Both the position numbers and the translations under genes were made by a program. From positions 1,116,001 to 1,180,000 of the forward strand of contig QXJR01000003.1 in the NCBI GenBank assembly GCA_020975725.1: a stretch of 64,000 bases of DNA, given 5' to 3'. Below, piece after piece: positions 1 through 8,721 of the stretch. Source of the DNA: Picocystis sp. L7 (Eukaryota; Chlorophyta; Picocystophyceae; Picocystales; Picocystaceae). Position 1 is the stretch's first letter; the number at the start of each line of letters is the position of its first letter. The notes under the pieces are model-generated. The model did no database searches. It saw nothing but the letters and a program-made list of their open reading frames with translations, and was not told the origin of the DNA.

Positions 1-466
1 CGATGGCGGCGTCGACCACCACTTGGAAAGCGCCTGTCCCAGCCCCACCCTCCAATTAACCCCCCTGGAACGAGGTTAACCCTCCCGGGAGGGGGAGAAT
101 CTCGATCGCACGGGGCGATCCAATCGCAACCCTTGGCGAAGAGATATCGATGCGTGTCCAAGCCCACACCCATTGTTGTGATATTCACAACCGTGTTTTC
201 CGGTGGGGTTCGAGCTTCCCCGCTTCGGAAGGGGGTGTTCGGTGGACGGGACCGGTCCAAGGGGGGGCGGTCCGACCCAGATGGAGGCAGAGGTTGAGGT
301 AGGGCGAGGGAAGGGGAGAGGTCGGAGCGGTTGACAGAATGTGACAGAGTGTGAGAGGGTGGAAGAGGGTGAGTGAGTGACAGAGTGTGAGAGGGTGTGA
401 GAGGGTGGCAGAGGGTGACAGAGTGTGAGAGGGTGAGAAGAAGAGCGAAGGATCGACGTTTGGGCG
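1..466. promoter_or_regulatory. Upstream region of the glycerol-3-phosphate dehydrogenase gene
   Basis: No gene is visible. The stretch holds a GAGAATCTCGATCG element near 95-108, a GAGATATCGAT element at 141-151 and a GGTTAACC core near 74-81. All three resemble sequences in other intergenic regions of this window. It ends in a purine-rich minisatellite. A role as promoter or 5' leader is inferred from position and from recurrence of the motifs. Confidence 0.5.
329..440. repeat. Purine-rich minisatellite (GAGAGGGTG / ACAGAGTGTG units)
   Basis: Imperfect tandem copies of GAGAGGGTG alternate with ACAGAGTGTG and AGAGGGTG units for about 110 bp. The array ends roughly 25 bp before the proposed start codon of the dehydrogenase, so it probably lies in the 5' leader or core promoter. 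Reverse-strand reading frames through it are Ser/Leu/Pro low-complexity shadows. Confidence 0.7.
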
Positions 467-1783
467 ATGGCGATGGCGCACTGGTGCTGGGCCGCTCAGG
501 CACCTCCCATGCGCACCAAGGAGGCGTGGAAGGTGCCGTTCAGGAGGAGAACGGAAAGGAAAGTCCGCATGATGTGCAAGGAGGCGTCGGGAGAGGACAG
601 GCAGACCCTGGAAGCGGCCATGGACGACATCCTGCTGCGCAAGTCCAACGACGTGCGGATCGAAAAAATCAGGTCGTCCGTCGAAGACAAACAGGTCTTG
701 GAAAGCTGGGAGAAGCTCATGAGGTGGGCTAGGATCAAGGAAAGCAAGGAGCAAGAAGAAGAAAAGGAACTTATGGAAAACGTGACGAAAGTGTGCGTGT
801 TTGGAGGCGGGTCCTTCGGGACGGCGATGGGGACGCTGCTGGCGAGGAAAAAGAGCCAGCTCAAGGTCGTTCTGCTGTTGAGGGACGAAAATACGTGCAC
901 GAACATCAATCATTCGCACAGAAACAGCAAATATTTGCCGGACTACGACCTGCCAGATAACGTTCACGCCACCACGGACCCCACAGCAGCACTGCAGGAT
1001 GCAGATTTCGTCATTCACGCCATTCCAGTTCAATCAAGCACCACTTTTTTGGCAGCAATCAAGGATATTATTCCAGAAGACTTGCCTATTCTGGCTGTGA
1101 GCAAGGGTCTCGAAGTGGGCACGGGTAAAATGATGTCAGAAGTCATACCAGACGCTCTCGGCAGAGATCAACCGGTTGTGTTTCTGTCTGGGCCTTCGTT
1201 TGCTGTGGAGATGATGCAAAAGCGACCTACAACTGTGGTTGCAGCATCAAAAGATCCTCAACTAGCCAGAACTGCGCAGCTGCTGTTTGCTTGCCCGTAC
1301 CTGAGGGTGAACACATCCAGCGATGTAATCGGGGTGGAAGTTGCTGGAGCCTTGAAGAATGTCCTTGCCATTGCAGCAGGGGTGGTAGAGGGCCTGGATC
1401 TGGGGAACAATGCACTCGCTGCCTTGACTGCTCAAGGATGCAGCGAAATTCGATGGCTGTCTAGGAAGATGGGTGCAAAGTCGGCCACGCTTCAAGGTGC
1501 CGCCGGGGTCGGCGATATCATGCTCACCTGCTTCGTCAACCTGTCCAGGAACAGAACCGTCGGCGTCCGACTCGGAAAGGGCGAGAGCATCGAAGAAATC
1601 TTGGCGTCTTCCACACAAGTTGCCGAAGGAGTGGCAACAGCCGGTGTAGTGGTGCACCTTGCTTCCAGGTACAAGGTAGCATTGCCGGTGCTCACTGCTG
1701 TGGCGAGGATCATTGCAGGACAGCTTTCGCCGAGGGAGGCCGTGTACGGCATTATGAACCTTCCGCAGATTGAGGAGCGATGA
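467..1783 (+). CDS. gpsA: NAD(P)-dependent glycerol-3-phosphate dehydrogenase (GpsA/GLY1 type)
   Basis: Interconverts dihydroxyacetone phosphate and glycerol-3-phosphate, the backbone for glycerolipids. The core starts near residue 108 with the dinucleotide-binding motif VFGGGSFGTAMG. It continues with the family segments AIPVQSS, SGPSFAVEM, AGALKNVLAIAAG (the conserved lysine) and GAAGVGDIMLTC, and ends in YGIMNLPQIEE. At 438 residues it is about 100 longer than bacterial GpsA. The extra N-terminus is rich in Arg/Lys, then forms a charged helix. It could be a plastid leader, as in the plant GLY1/SFD1 enzyme, but targeting is inferred. The start is the first ATG after the minisatellite, at a GCGATGG context. 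No frame break or missing core segment was seen. Confidence 0.93.
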   Translation: MAMAHWCWAAQAPPMRTKEAWKVPFRRRTERKVRMMCKEASGEDRQTLEAAMDDILLRKSNDVRIEKIRSSVEDKQVLESWEKLMRWARIKESKEQEEEKELMENVTKVCVFGGGSFGTAMGTLLARKKSQLKVVLLLRDENTCTNINHSHRNSKYLPDYDLPDNVHATTDPTAALQDADFVIHAIPVQSSTTFLAAIKDIIPEDLPILAVSKGLEVGTGKMMSEVIPDALGRDQPVVFLSGPSFAVEMMQKRPTTVVAASKDPQLARTAQLLFACPYLRVNTSSDVIGVEVAGALKNVLAIAAGVVEGLDLGNNALAALTAQGCSEIRWLSRKMGAKSATLQGAAGVGDIMLTCFVNLSRNRTVGVRLGKGESIEEILASSTQVAEGVATAGVVVHLASRYKVALPVLTAVARIIAGQLSPREAVYGIMNLPQIEER

Positions 1784-1902
1784 CAGGTACACTTACGACA
1801 CACATGACTGCAATAAATTTCAAGCTTCTTTCCATGATGGCTTGCACTGAGCTTGTCTTATTTCGCGAGGCCGAGCGACCTTTCGTCCTCGAACGTGCCA
1901 TC

Positions 1903-2283
1903 TCACCAATGGAGGGTAGCACTGTCGGGGTCGTCGTCCCGCTTTTTCTTGTCAGCCGCAAACCAATCGACGACCTTCCCAGCGTTGAGTTCTTCGATGG
2001 AACATCCTTCTTCTTCGGCCACTTTCCGGAGCAAATTCAAGGAAGAGATGGTGAGCCTGGCCAAGAACTTCTCGTGCATGTCCAGTGCTCCCATCTCCAC
2101 GATGCCGGCCTCTTCCACCGTCAAGTACGTATCTTCGGATCCCACACGCAACACCTTGACGCGAGAGGGTCGTGTACGGGCCATCCTCGCACTTCGACAG
2201 CGCGCACATGTCTGCTTCGCAGCAGCGAACGACGGCTTGGCCATGTCGTGCTCGTGTCCCGCACTCGGCCTCCTCTGGGCCAT
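1903..2283 (-). CDS. Small plastid-type protein of unknown function
   Basis: I do not recognise this family. From the ATG at 2283 it gives 126 residues; a second ATG at 2244 (MAKPSFAAAK...) is an equally good start and looks like a plastid leader. The longer frame upstream has no ATG. The mature part reads as a compact domain: a short beta-rich stretch (VKVLRVGSEDTYLTV), then a helical segment (KFLARLTISSLNLLRKVAEE, then EELNAGKVVDWF) and a charged tail. The regular alternation and lack of low complexity argue for a real protein. It is convergent with the dehydrogenase gene (about 120 bp between stops) and lies just upstream of the BASS gene on the same strand. Confidence 0.6.
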   Translation of the reverse strand: MAQRRPSAGHEHDMAKPSFAAAKQTCARCRSARMARTRPSRVKVLRVGSEDTYLTVEEAGIVEMGALDMHEKFLARLTISSLNLLRKVAEEEGCSIEELNAGKVVDWFAADKKKRDDDPDSATLHW

Positions 2284-2599
2284 TCGGGTGCTGCACTTAA
2301 CTTTTCTCACGTGAACTGAACAGGGAGCCACGTGTACCAGCAGGGCCCAGGTACCACCACTGGGAACAAGGGGATTCTCCTTTGCAAGGCCAGGACGCCC
2401 CACAACCGAGACATATATTGGCAGTGGTCAGGAGCGGTGGTCCATAGTCACAATGGCCAAGCATGCTCGACGTTCGGGTGTTCCCATGGATGGAAGATTA
2501 GAAACGGAGAAATACTGCAGCATTCAAAAACCGGTGCTACATCCGATACGGAGAAAATCGAATTCAACGTAGTGGGCGGCCTCGCCCATGGTGGCAAGA
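2284..2599. other. Intergenic, no gene seen
   Basis: About 316 bp between the 5' end of the small plastid-type gene and the 3' end of the BASS gene. Only short frames without homology are present. It should hold the promoter of the former and the terminator of the latter, but I see no specific signal. Confidence 0.5.
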
Positions 2600-3844
2600 T
2601 CAAGAAGCCTTTAATCGTGCTTCCTTTGCGTTCCACCTTGTCACCACCCATGAGTCAATCAATATCTGCATTAGGTGGGAAACAACACAGGGGATTACTA
2701 CCAACCCAGCATCGCCAAAACTAGTGCCGATCTGCTGCAGGACTGTTACGGCCACCGGAAGTGTCTTTTGGCTCCCCACCAGAACCAGTGCCTTGCGGTC
2801 AGCAACAACGCTGTCCCTCTCCTGTTTCTCCCATCCCACTGTATTTACGCCAAGTATGTTCACGACGAGAAAAAGAAGGTGCAGCATACACCCTGCTGCT
2901 GCAACAAAAAATAGATTTTCTGGGCGAATCGAAAGCAATCTCTCGGATGATTTGCTAACCTGCTGCCAAGGTGTCGTTATAAGCAAGGAATTGCTTAGGA
3001 AAGAGAGCCGCTTCTTGTTTGCATCTGCCCATCTGGCAACAGGTGCAGAACTTGCTCTGAGTAAAACACCTACCAGCAAGGGTACAAGGACGGTGCTCAC
3101 CAAGGAAAAAACCAAGGGGCCGACGGCAATCGGTGCTGCATGAAGCTTCCCCATTACTTTTGACAGCATAAATGGAACCGTAAAGATACCCATGAAATTA
3201 GTCCCTATGGTGAGCGCTAGCGCTAGAACTGCGTTTCCACCTGCAGCGGTCGTCATCGTTACTGCACTTGTGAGGGATGTTGGCATGCAGCAAAAGAGAG
3301 CCAGTCCTTTCCTGAACTCGTCTGGCTGCACAGGAAGGTATTGGAGTGCTACTCCAACTAATGGAGTGAGCAACAACACCATGGTAAAGCCATACAGCAG
3401 TGCTGCCTTGGAGCTCAGTGCCTTGCCCACATCCTGCAGGCGAAGGCAAAGGCCACTTATGAAGAAGATTCCACAAGTTGCCACTTTCGAGAGTCCCATC
3501 GAGGCGGCTAGCTTTCCAGGAGCCGGACACACCGCTCCAAAGACGATTGCGGCGATCAAGCCGAGTGGGACGAAGTTATCGGACACGAACTTGAGAGCGA
3601 CTGACTTCCCACTGCTTGGCGCCGACTCCGACGCCCCCGATGCTTGACAAACGTGTCGTTGCTTCATTCTGGACCCATGCATGATGCGAGTCGCATTTTT
3701 CGACACCGCTACGTCTTCCAATCTTCTCGCCTTGGTCCGACGGAGGAGTTTGACCACCTTCGAAACGTTCGCTCGGTGCAGGGATTTCCCTTCCTCCCGA
3801 GTGCTTCCTGTCCTCATGGACGTCTTCACGGAATGGATTCGCAT
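2600..3844 (-). CDS. BASS-type sodium/organic-anion symporter, plastid-like
   Basis: A polytopic membrane protein of the SBF-like/bile acid:sodium symporter family, nearest in style to plant BASS4. The first 75 or so residues are basic, end in RHVCQASGASES and look like an organelle leader. About nine to ten hydrophobic helices follow. Diagnostic stretches are FVPLGLIAAIVFGAVCPAPG, ISGLCLRLQD, CMPTSLTSAVTMTTAAGGN (the unwound ion-binding helix) and VGSQKTLPVAVTVLQQI (the second discontinuous helix), ending VVTRWNAKEA. Length (414 residues) fits the family plus a leader. Substrate cannot be read from sequence; BASS4 relatives are thought to sit in the plastid envelope. Confidence 0.9.
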   Translation of the reverse strand: MRIHSVKTSMRTGSTREEGKSLHRANVSKVVKLLRRTKARRLEDVAVSKNATRIMHGSRMKQRHVCQASGASESAPSSGKSVALKFVSDNFVPLGLIAAIVFGAVCPAPGKLAASMGLSKVATCGIFFISGLCLRLQDVGKALSSKAALLYGFTMVLLLTPLVGVALQYLPVQPDEFRKGLALFCCMPTSLTSAVTMTTAAGGNAVLALALTIGTNFMGIFTVPFMLSKVMGKLHAAPIAVGPLVFSLVSTVLVPLLVGVLLRASSAPVARWADANKKRLSFLSNSLLITTPWQQVSKSSERLLSIRPENLFFVAAAGCMLHLLFLVVNILGVNTVGWEKQERDSVVADRKALVLVGSQKTLPVAVTVLQQIGTSFGDAGLVVIPCVVSHLMQILIDSWVVTRWNAKEARLKAS

Positions 3845-4119
3845 CGGTCAATCTTCTCCTTGTGGTGCGCACTACCACTGCGGCGTGGAGGATCCGCGAC
3901 AGATGTGGCGTCCGCCGCGCGTGGCCAATGGAGACGAAGGGGGAGCGTATGTCGAAGGTGTTTGTTTATCAAAATTACGTCGGCACCACGTGCGAAACGG
4001 ACGTGAGGCGAACGGGAAGTATCCGGCAAGAGGAATACGTGCCATGTTCAGTAACGAGAGTCGCCAAGCACGCATTGGGGAGCCGAAGGCTTGGTTTGCA
4101 CGTGCCGACACGTGCGTCT

Positions 4120-4422
4120 TCAGGCGTCGGCCTCGACCTCGTCTTCTTTCGCCTTGCCATGAACGGCCCCCGAAAGTGCGCTTCGGATCGACGAGTACAG
4201 CATGGACCATCCTTGGCACGCCATCGTCGCCTGTCCTCGCATCGTGTCAGGATGCATCTCTTCCTCGTCCTCGCAAACGTCCTCGTACACGTCGTCGTCC
4301 AGCTCCTCCACCGCGTCTTCCTCTCCACCAGGGTCTGAGACCTCCTCTGGACCTTCCGACCGCGTCTGTCCGACCTCCACGTCTGTTCTTGGGACTGCCA
4401 CGGTCCCTTTCGCGTCCTCCAT
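4120..4422 (-). CDS. Short acidic protein, hypothetical
   Basis: A 100-residue frame starting with ATG in a GCGATGGAGG context. The central part is very acidic (DPGGEEDAVEELDDD and EDVCEDEEEMHPD). It is followed by a short amphipathic segment (GWSMLYSSIRSALSGAV) and another acidic tail. It has no recognised domain. It is divergent from the lipoate ligase-like gene and would share its upstream region. It could be a small nuclear or adaptor-like protein, or a fortuitous frame in GAC/GAG-rich DNA. Clean start context and lack of a better frame on either strand are the only support. Confidence 0.42.
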   Translation of the reverse strand: MEDAKGTVAVPRTDVEVGQTRSEGPEEVSDPGGEEDAVEELDDDVYEDVCEDEEEMHPDTMRGQATMACQGWSMLYSSIRSALSGAVHGKAKEDEVEADA

Positions 4423-4515
4423 CGCCTCTCGAAGGAGACACCTTTCAGTCTTCGGCGCGCATCGCTCGTCTTGACCAGCGTCTCACCGTCCCTCTCGGCC
4501 AGGACCACGTCCCTA

Positions 4516-4677
4516 GGGATCGCAAAAGGATCGAAAAGACAGCGGTCCATGAACGGTCCATGCTGGGGAAGGAGGGTCGCCGAGCCACTTTCATCGCTCG
4601 GGGATCGCAAAAGGATCGAAAAGACAGCGGTCCATGAACGGTCCATGCTGGGGAAGGAGGGTCGCCGAGCCACTTTC
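4516..4677. repeat. Tandem duplication, 85-bp period
   Basis: A 77-bp block (4516-4592) beginning GGGATCGCAAAAGGATCG and ending GAGCCACTTTC is repeated exactly at 4601-4677 after an 8-bp spacer. Within each unit GGTCCATG occurs twice in close succession. The period is not a multiple of three, so the repeat shifts reading frame between copies. This argues that it is non-coding and that the downstream gene starts at 4702. The two copies look identical, which suggests a recent duplication. Confidence 0.9.
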
Positions 4678-4701
4678 GCCCAGCACCGACGGTGCTTGGC
4701 C

Positions 4702-5472
4702 ATGTCGCGTCCGCTGGTGAAGCTGCTGCGACTCCGAAGACACTCGGTCTACGAGCAGCTGAGGCTGGAGGAGGCGCTTCTGAGGGCATCGGAATCCAAC
4801 TGGTGCCTGCTCAACGACGGAGCGGCCCAGCCGGCAGTGGTCATGGGCATCTCGGGAAAAGCAGAGGAACTGCTCCACGTCGAGGAGGTCAAGAAAAGAA
4901 ACCTCCAAGTAATTCGACGGTTCAGCGGAGGGGGGACGGTGGTGGTGGACGAGAACACGGTCTTCTCGACCTTCGTCTTCAATCAAAACGAGGTCGACGG
5001 CGTGGATCCCTTCCCCAACCACATCATGGACTGGACAGGCGCTGTGTACAAGCAAGTTTTCCCAGCACACACCGAGTACACCCTGCGAGAAAACGACTAC
5101 GTGTTCGGACAGAAAAAGATAGGAGGGAACGCGCAATCAATCATAAAAAACCGATGGCTTCATCACACCTCCTTTCTCTGGGATTACCATCCCGAAAACA
5201 TGGCACTCCTTCGACCACCACGTAAGCAGCCCAAATACCGCAAGCACCGTGCACACACTGAGTTCATCACTAAGCTAAACGAACACTTGAACTGTAGGCT
5301 GGAGTTCATGGAAGATGTCACGAAATCCCTTCAAAGGATGGGATACGATGTGGAGGAGTCCACTCTGGAAGAGGCACAATCGTTGCTGCGGCGCAAACAC
5401 CTTCATAGTACCAAGCTGGTTGATCTGGCGGATCACGTCATTCTAGAAAGAGCCGAGAAGATCGCCGTCTAG
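4702..5472 (+). CDS. Lipoate-protein ligase / lipoyltransferase family protein
   Basis: Member of the BPL/LplA ligase fold that moves lipoate or octanoate onto lipoyl domains of alpha-keto-acid dehydrogenases and glycine cleavage H protein. Family motifs are present: RRFSGGGTVVVD at residues 72-83 (the RRxSGGG lipoate-binding loop) and NDYVFGQKKIGGNAQ at 131-145 with the catalytic lysine. LHHTSFLWDY follows. Length is 256 residues, near LIPT1-like single-domain members. The frame is open back to 4471, but that part is the 85-bp tandem repeat and low-complexity DNA, so the ATG at 4702 (CCATGTCG) is preferred. The C-terminus lacks an obvious accessory ligase domain, so transferase rather than full ATP-dependent ligase activity is possible. 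Confidence 0.85.
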   Translation: MSRPLVKLLRLRRHSVYEQLRLEEALLRASESNWCLLNDGAAQPAVVMGISGKAEELLHVEEVKKRNLQVIRRFSGGGTVVVDENTVFSTFVFNQNEVDGVDPFPNHIMDWTGAVYKQVFPAHTEYTLRENDYVFGQKKIGGNAQSIIKNRWLHHTSFLWDYHPENMALLRPPRKQPKYRKHRAHTEFITKLNEHLNCRLEFMEDVTKSLQRMGYDVEESTLEEAQSLLRRKHLHSTKLVDLADHVILERAEKIAV

Positions 5473-5934
5473 TCTGTGCCCCTTATTCTTTCGTTTAATT
5501 TTCAATAATATCTGGTAATGCCTGTTCGAATGGACACTAGCTGCTCTCTGCCATGGTGACTGCAGCTCCATTCCACCTCGTGCGTTACCCACTGCCATGC
5601 CCCTGCCAGAACCTTGCCATTGACATTCTAGTTTCTAGCTTCCTCTTCCCGCGCCTTCTCTTCCGAATGGGCGATGCGTCGTCGGTTGCACTCGTGATGG
5701 CATTTTCACCATGAACAGGGGATGTCCCTCCCTTCAGCATGGCTCTCCTGTTTCTCGGAGGATTTGCTGACTCCTCTTCTCACGTGGCCAGGGACGATCC
5801 CGAAGGAAATCCCGAAAGCTTCCGGGTTCGAAAAGGAAACGCACCCCCTTTCGAAAGGAGAACCATCCCGGGTTCACCCCGAACCAGGACTCCTGGAAGT
5901 CGGCATCGATCTTCCAACGACTCCGAGACGAGCG
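5473..5934. promoter_or_regulatory. Intergenic region and promoter of the ISA2-like gene
   Basis: No gene is seen. From about 5793 to 5880 it carries repeated CCCGAAA, GGGTTCGAAAAGG, CCTTTCGAAAGG and CCCGGGTTCACCCC words. These resemble the G/C-rich TTCGAA and GGTTCA boxes found ahead of other genes in the window. Because these words lie inside the longer reading frame upstream of 5935, the start at 5935 is preferred. Confidence 0.5.
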
Positions 5935-8550
5935 ATGGCGACGATGAAAAGCGCGCGTTTTCGCGTGCCGAGCGGACGTCCCAGGCCGCGAGGCGCACTT
6001 TCGAGGACTCCATGCGACGTATGGGCTGGCTTGACGACCTCCAAAACCCGCAGCCCCTCGGTTGGATGCGCCTCGACGGGGTTGCAGCAAGTTCGTTACT
6101 TGGCCGAGGATGGTGGACACGTGCATTCGCGCGTGAAGAAGCAAGGCGATGCGTATCTGGTGGACATGACATACAAAGGGGTAGAAGGTGCAGAAGATGT
6201 GCAGATCCACTGGGGGATCTATCGAAGATCGCCAGAGGAGTGGATCGGCGTCGAGAACGTCGCACCAGAAGGAAGCACGTTCGAAGGGGGACAAGGTGCT
6301 ACTCGGACACCCATGCAGCGGGAAGAAGACGGGACGTGGAACGTGTCGACGAGAGTGCCTGCAGAACTGGCTCCGATGGCGATTTCCTTCGTCATCATAC
6401 GAGATGGGAAGTTTGTAGCTGCGAATGGCGGTCATAACTTTTGTGCACCAGTGGGGATGCGAAGGGGCTCTCCCACACCGCTTGGAGCCTCCATGGCAAG
6501 CCCAGGTCCAGCCGAGGACAAAACATACGCCGTTAATTTTTCATTGTATTCTGAATCAGCCACAGGGGTGAAAGTGTGCTTGGCAAGACAGGGAAAAGAT
6601 GGGAAGATGTTGGAGGTTGCTTTTGATCCGTTGCTCAACAAAACGGGAAGGATATGGCACATGACCCTGGAAGGGCTGAAGAAACCACACACGTTAAACT
6701 ATGGTTTCCGTGTGGTTGGTGACCTGACCTGGAAACATGGTGGAAGGTTCGATCCTGCAGCGGTCCTTTTGGATCCATACAGTAAACTTTTGGCCCCAAG
6801 ACCTCGTGTTGAGAAGGGGGTGCTGTCTGAGGATGAACCGTCCGAATCCGTTCCAATGGGTGCACTAGCTCAGATTTTTGATGACGATTTTGACTGGGGG
6901 GGCGACTGTCGACCGAATATTCCGTTGGAGAGACTTGTCGTGTATGAGATGAACTTGGAAGAATTTACGGCTCACTCTAGCAGCGGGGTTGCAGACGACA
7001 AGACCAGGGGAACTTTCCTTGGCGTGATTGAGAAAGCTGACTATTTGGAGTCACTTGGCGTAAACGCCATCCTTGTAGAGCCTCTGTGTGGCAGGGACAA
7101 AGAAGCTACTTTGAGTGATCCACTACTGGCCCTCTTTGCTCCTGATGGAAGATTTGCGGCCTGTGGCGACAATGGTGATATGCCAAAACCGCATGAAGTC
7201 TCTAGACAGCTGAAAAGCATGATCAAAGAGCTCCACAAACGAGGCATTGAAGTCTATCTACAGGTTGAATTCGGCCCTACTCCAGAAGGCACAGACGATG
7301 CGCCCAGGACGCTCAGCTTGCGAGGCATTGATGCAAAGTCATACTACTTGCAAGGCGAGGTTGGTGATGTTGTTGTGCTTGAAAATGCCAGTGCATTGAG
7401 CTGCAATGGTCCAGCAGCCCGTCAGCTGATTCTCGACTGTCTACGTCACTGGGTGGTCGAATACCGTGTGGATGGCTTCTCTTTCAAGCATGCCGAGGCG
7501 CTGACTAGGGCCCATCCTCATGGGGCGCCTGACCCACGCCCTCCAATCGTGGAAGAGATCGCATTCGATCCTCTTCTAAGTGGAGTCAAGCTTTTCGCGG
7601 ATCCCTGCAATAGGCTGGGCTTGCCTGAGCTTGCTGGAAAGCACCTCTTTCCTCATTGGAAGCAGTTTGCTGAATTCAGTCCATCCTTCACCTCGGACAC
7701 ACGAGAATTCACACGTGGGAGCGCTGGCTCGACCAGCAAGTTTGCTCATGCCCTCTGTGGCACTGCAGATATTTTTTCGAACGGTAGGAAACCTGCTCAC
7801 TGCATAAATGCCATAACGCGCTACAGGGGGTTGCCTGTAGCAGATGTAGTGAGCTACGCACAAACGGAAACGCAAGAAGTGACCTGGAACAATGGTGTGG
7901 AAGGTCCAGCTCCAGATGGCGCTCTTGTGGCGAGGCGATTGAGCCAGCTGAAGATGATGTTTCTGGTTCTGTTTCTCTCGCAGGGTATTCCTATGGTTGC
8001 CATGGGAGATGAGACGGGACAAACGCGGCGTGGTTCGAGTCGGGCTGCGAAGAGGGGTTCTTTCAGATGGGAAACTTTGGGGGATGGAGATGCAGGGAAA
8101 TCGGGCAAGGACTTGCACCGGTTTGTCCAGCAGGCGATTCTTTTCCGGAAGAAGCACCTTCAACTTTTGCAGCCCGAGGAATTTCCCCTGGAACCTGTCA
8201 TCAAGTGGCACAGCCCTGACCCAGACCATCCTCCCAACTGGGAGGGTGATGCTTGTGCATGGCCGGAAGGGCCTGAATCAGGAAACTTGGGCAGCTTTCT
8301 GGCATTTTCGATCCTGGCGCCAGACGAGCACGATCTTTACGTGGCATTCAACTGCACCACGCACGTGGTAGAAGCGAGGCCTCCTTTGACCACCAGCCCT
8401 GGGAGCGTCTGGAGGCGCATCGCGGACACTTCTCTCCCTTCCCCGAATGATTTTACGTCGGGAGGGGAAGTTTTGCAGCCCGGTGCACCCGTCCACCTCG
8501 CACCCTCTTCTGCTATGGTCCTGGAAGCTTCTCCTGCAGGTGCTCCATGA
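5935..8550 (+). CDS. Isoamylase-family protein lacking catalytic residues (ISA2-like)
   Basis: A GH13 starch-debranching homologue of 871 residues. An N-terminal segment around residues 60-180 contains IHWGIYRRSPEEWIGV and resembles glucan-binding modules. It is followed by the isoamylase N domain and barrel. Every catalytic region is altered. Region I reads VYLQVEFGPTPEG (about 440) instead of DVVFNHT. Region II reads VDGFSFKHAEAL with Lys518 where the Asp nucleophile should be. Region III reads FADPCN with Asp556 where the acid Glu should be. Region IV has lost the His-Asp pair (LPVADVVSYAQ). Framework parts remain (EEIAFDPLL, FPHWKQFAEF, GDETGQTRRGS). This is the pattern known for plant ISA2, a non-catalytic partner of ISA1. 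A regulatory or glucan-binding role in storage-glucan trimming is inferred. Start chosen at MATMKSARF; location uncertain. Confidence 0.9.
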   Translation: MATMKSARFRVPSGRPRPRGALSRTPCDVWAGLTTSKTRSPSVGCASTGLQQVRYLAEDGGHVHSRVKKQGDAYLVDMTYKGVEGAEDVQIHWGIYRRSPEEWIGVENVAPEGSTFEGGQGATRTPMQREEDGTWNVSTRVPAELAPMAISFVIIRDGKFVAANGGHNFCAPVGMRRGSPTPLGASMASPGPAEDKTYAVNFSLYSESATGVKVCLARQGKDGKMLEVAFDPLLNKTGRIWHMTLEGLKKPHTLNYGFRVVGDLTWKHGGRFDPAAVLLDPYSKLLAPRPRVEKGVLSEDEPSESVPMGALAQIFDDDFDWGGDCRPNIPLERLVVYEMNLEEFTAHSSSGVADDKTRGTFLGVIEKADYLESLGVNAILVEPLCGRDKEATLSDPLLALFAPDGRFAACGDNGDMPKPHEVSRQLKSMIKELHKRGIEVYLQVEFGPTPEGTDDAPRTLSLRGIDAKSYYLQGEVGDVVVLENASALSCNGPAARQLILDCLRHWVVEYRVDGFSFKHAEALTRAHPHGAPDPRPPIVEEIAFDPLLSGVKLFADPCNRLGLPELAGKHLFPHWKQFAEFSPSFTSDTREFTRGSAGSTSKFAHALCGTADIFSNGRKPAHCINAITRYRGLPVADVVSYAQTETQEVTWNNGVEGPAPDGALVARRLSQLKMMFLVLFLSQGIPMVAMGDETGQTRRGSSRAAKRGSFRWETLGDGDAGKSGKDLHRFVQQAILFRKKHLQLLQPEEFPLEPVIKWHSPDPDHPPNWEGDACAWPEGPESGNLGSFLAFSILAPDEHDLYVAFNCTTHVVEARPPLTTSPGSVWRRIADTSLPSPNDFTSGGEVLQPGAPVHLAPSSAMVLEASPAGAP

Positions 8551-8721
8551 TTGCTTTACCTAACCATTCTTTCCTTGGGTTTCTAGACAATCGGTCCCCT
8601 GTTCTTCCATCGCTTCTTGGGCTGGGTGTGGTCTCCTTCGTCCTCGTCGGGTCATGTCCTCCATGGTCCCATCCTCTCCACCGTCTCCCATCCGAATCGG
8701 AACCGACGCTCGAGCGCGGCC

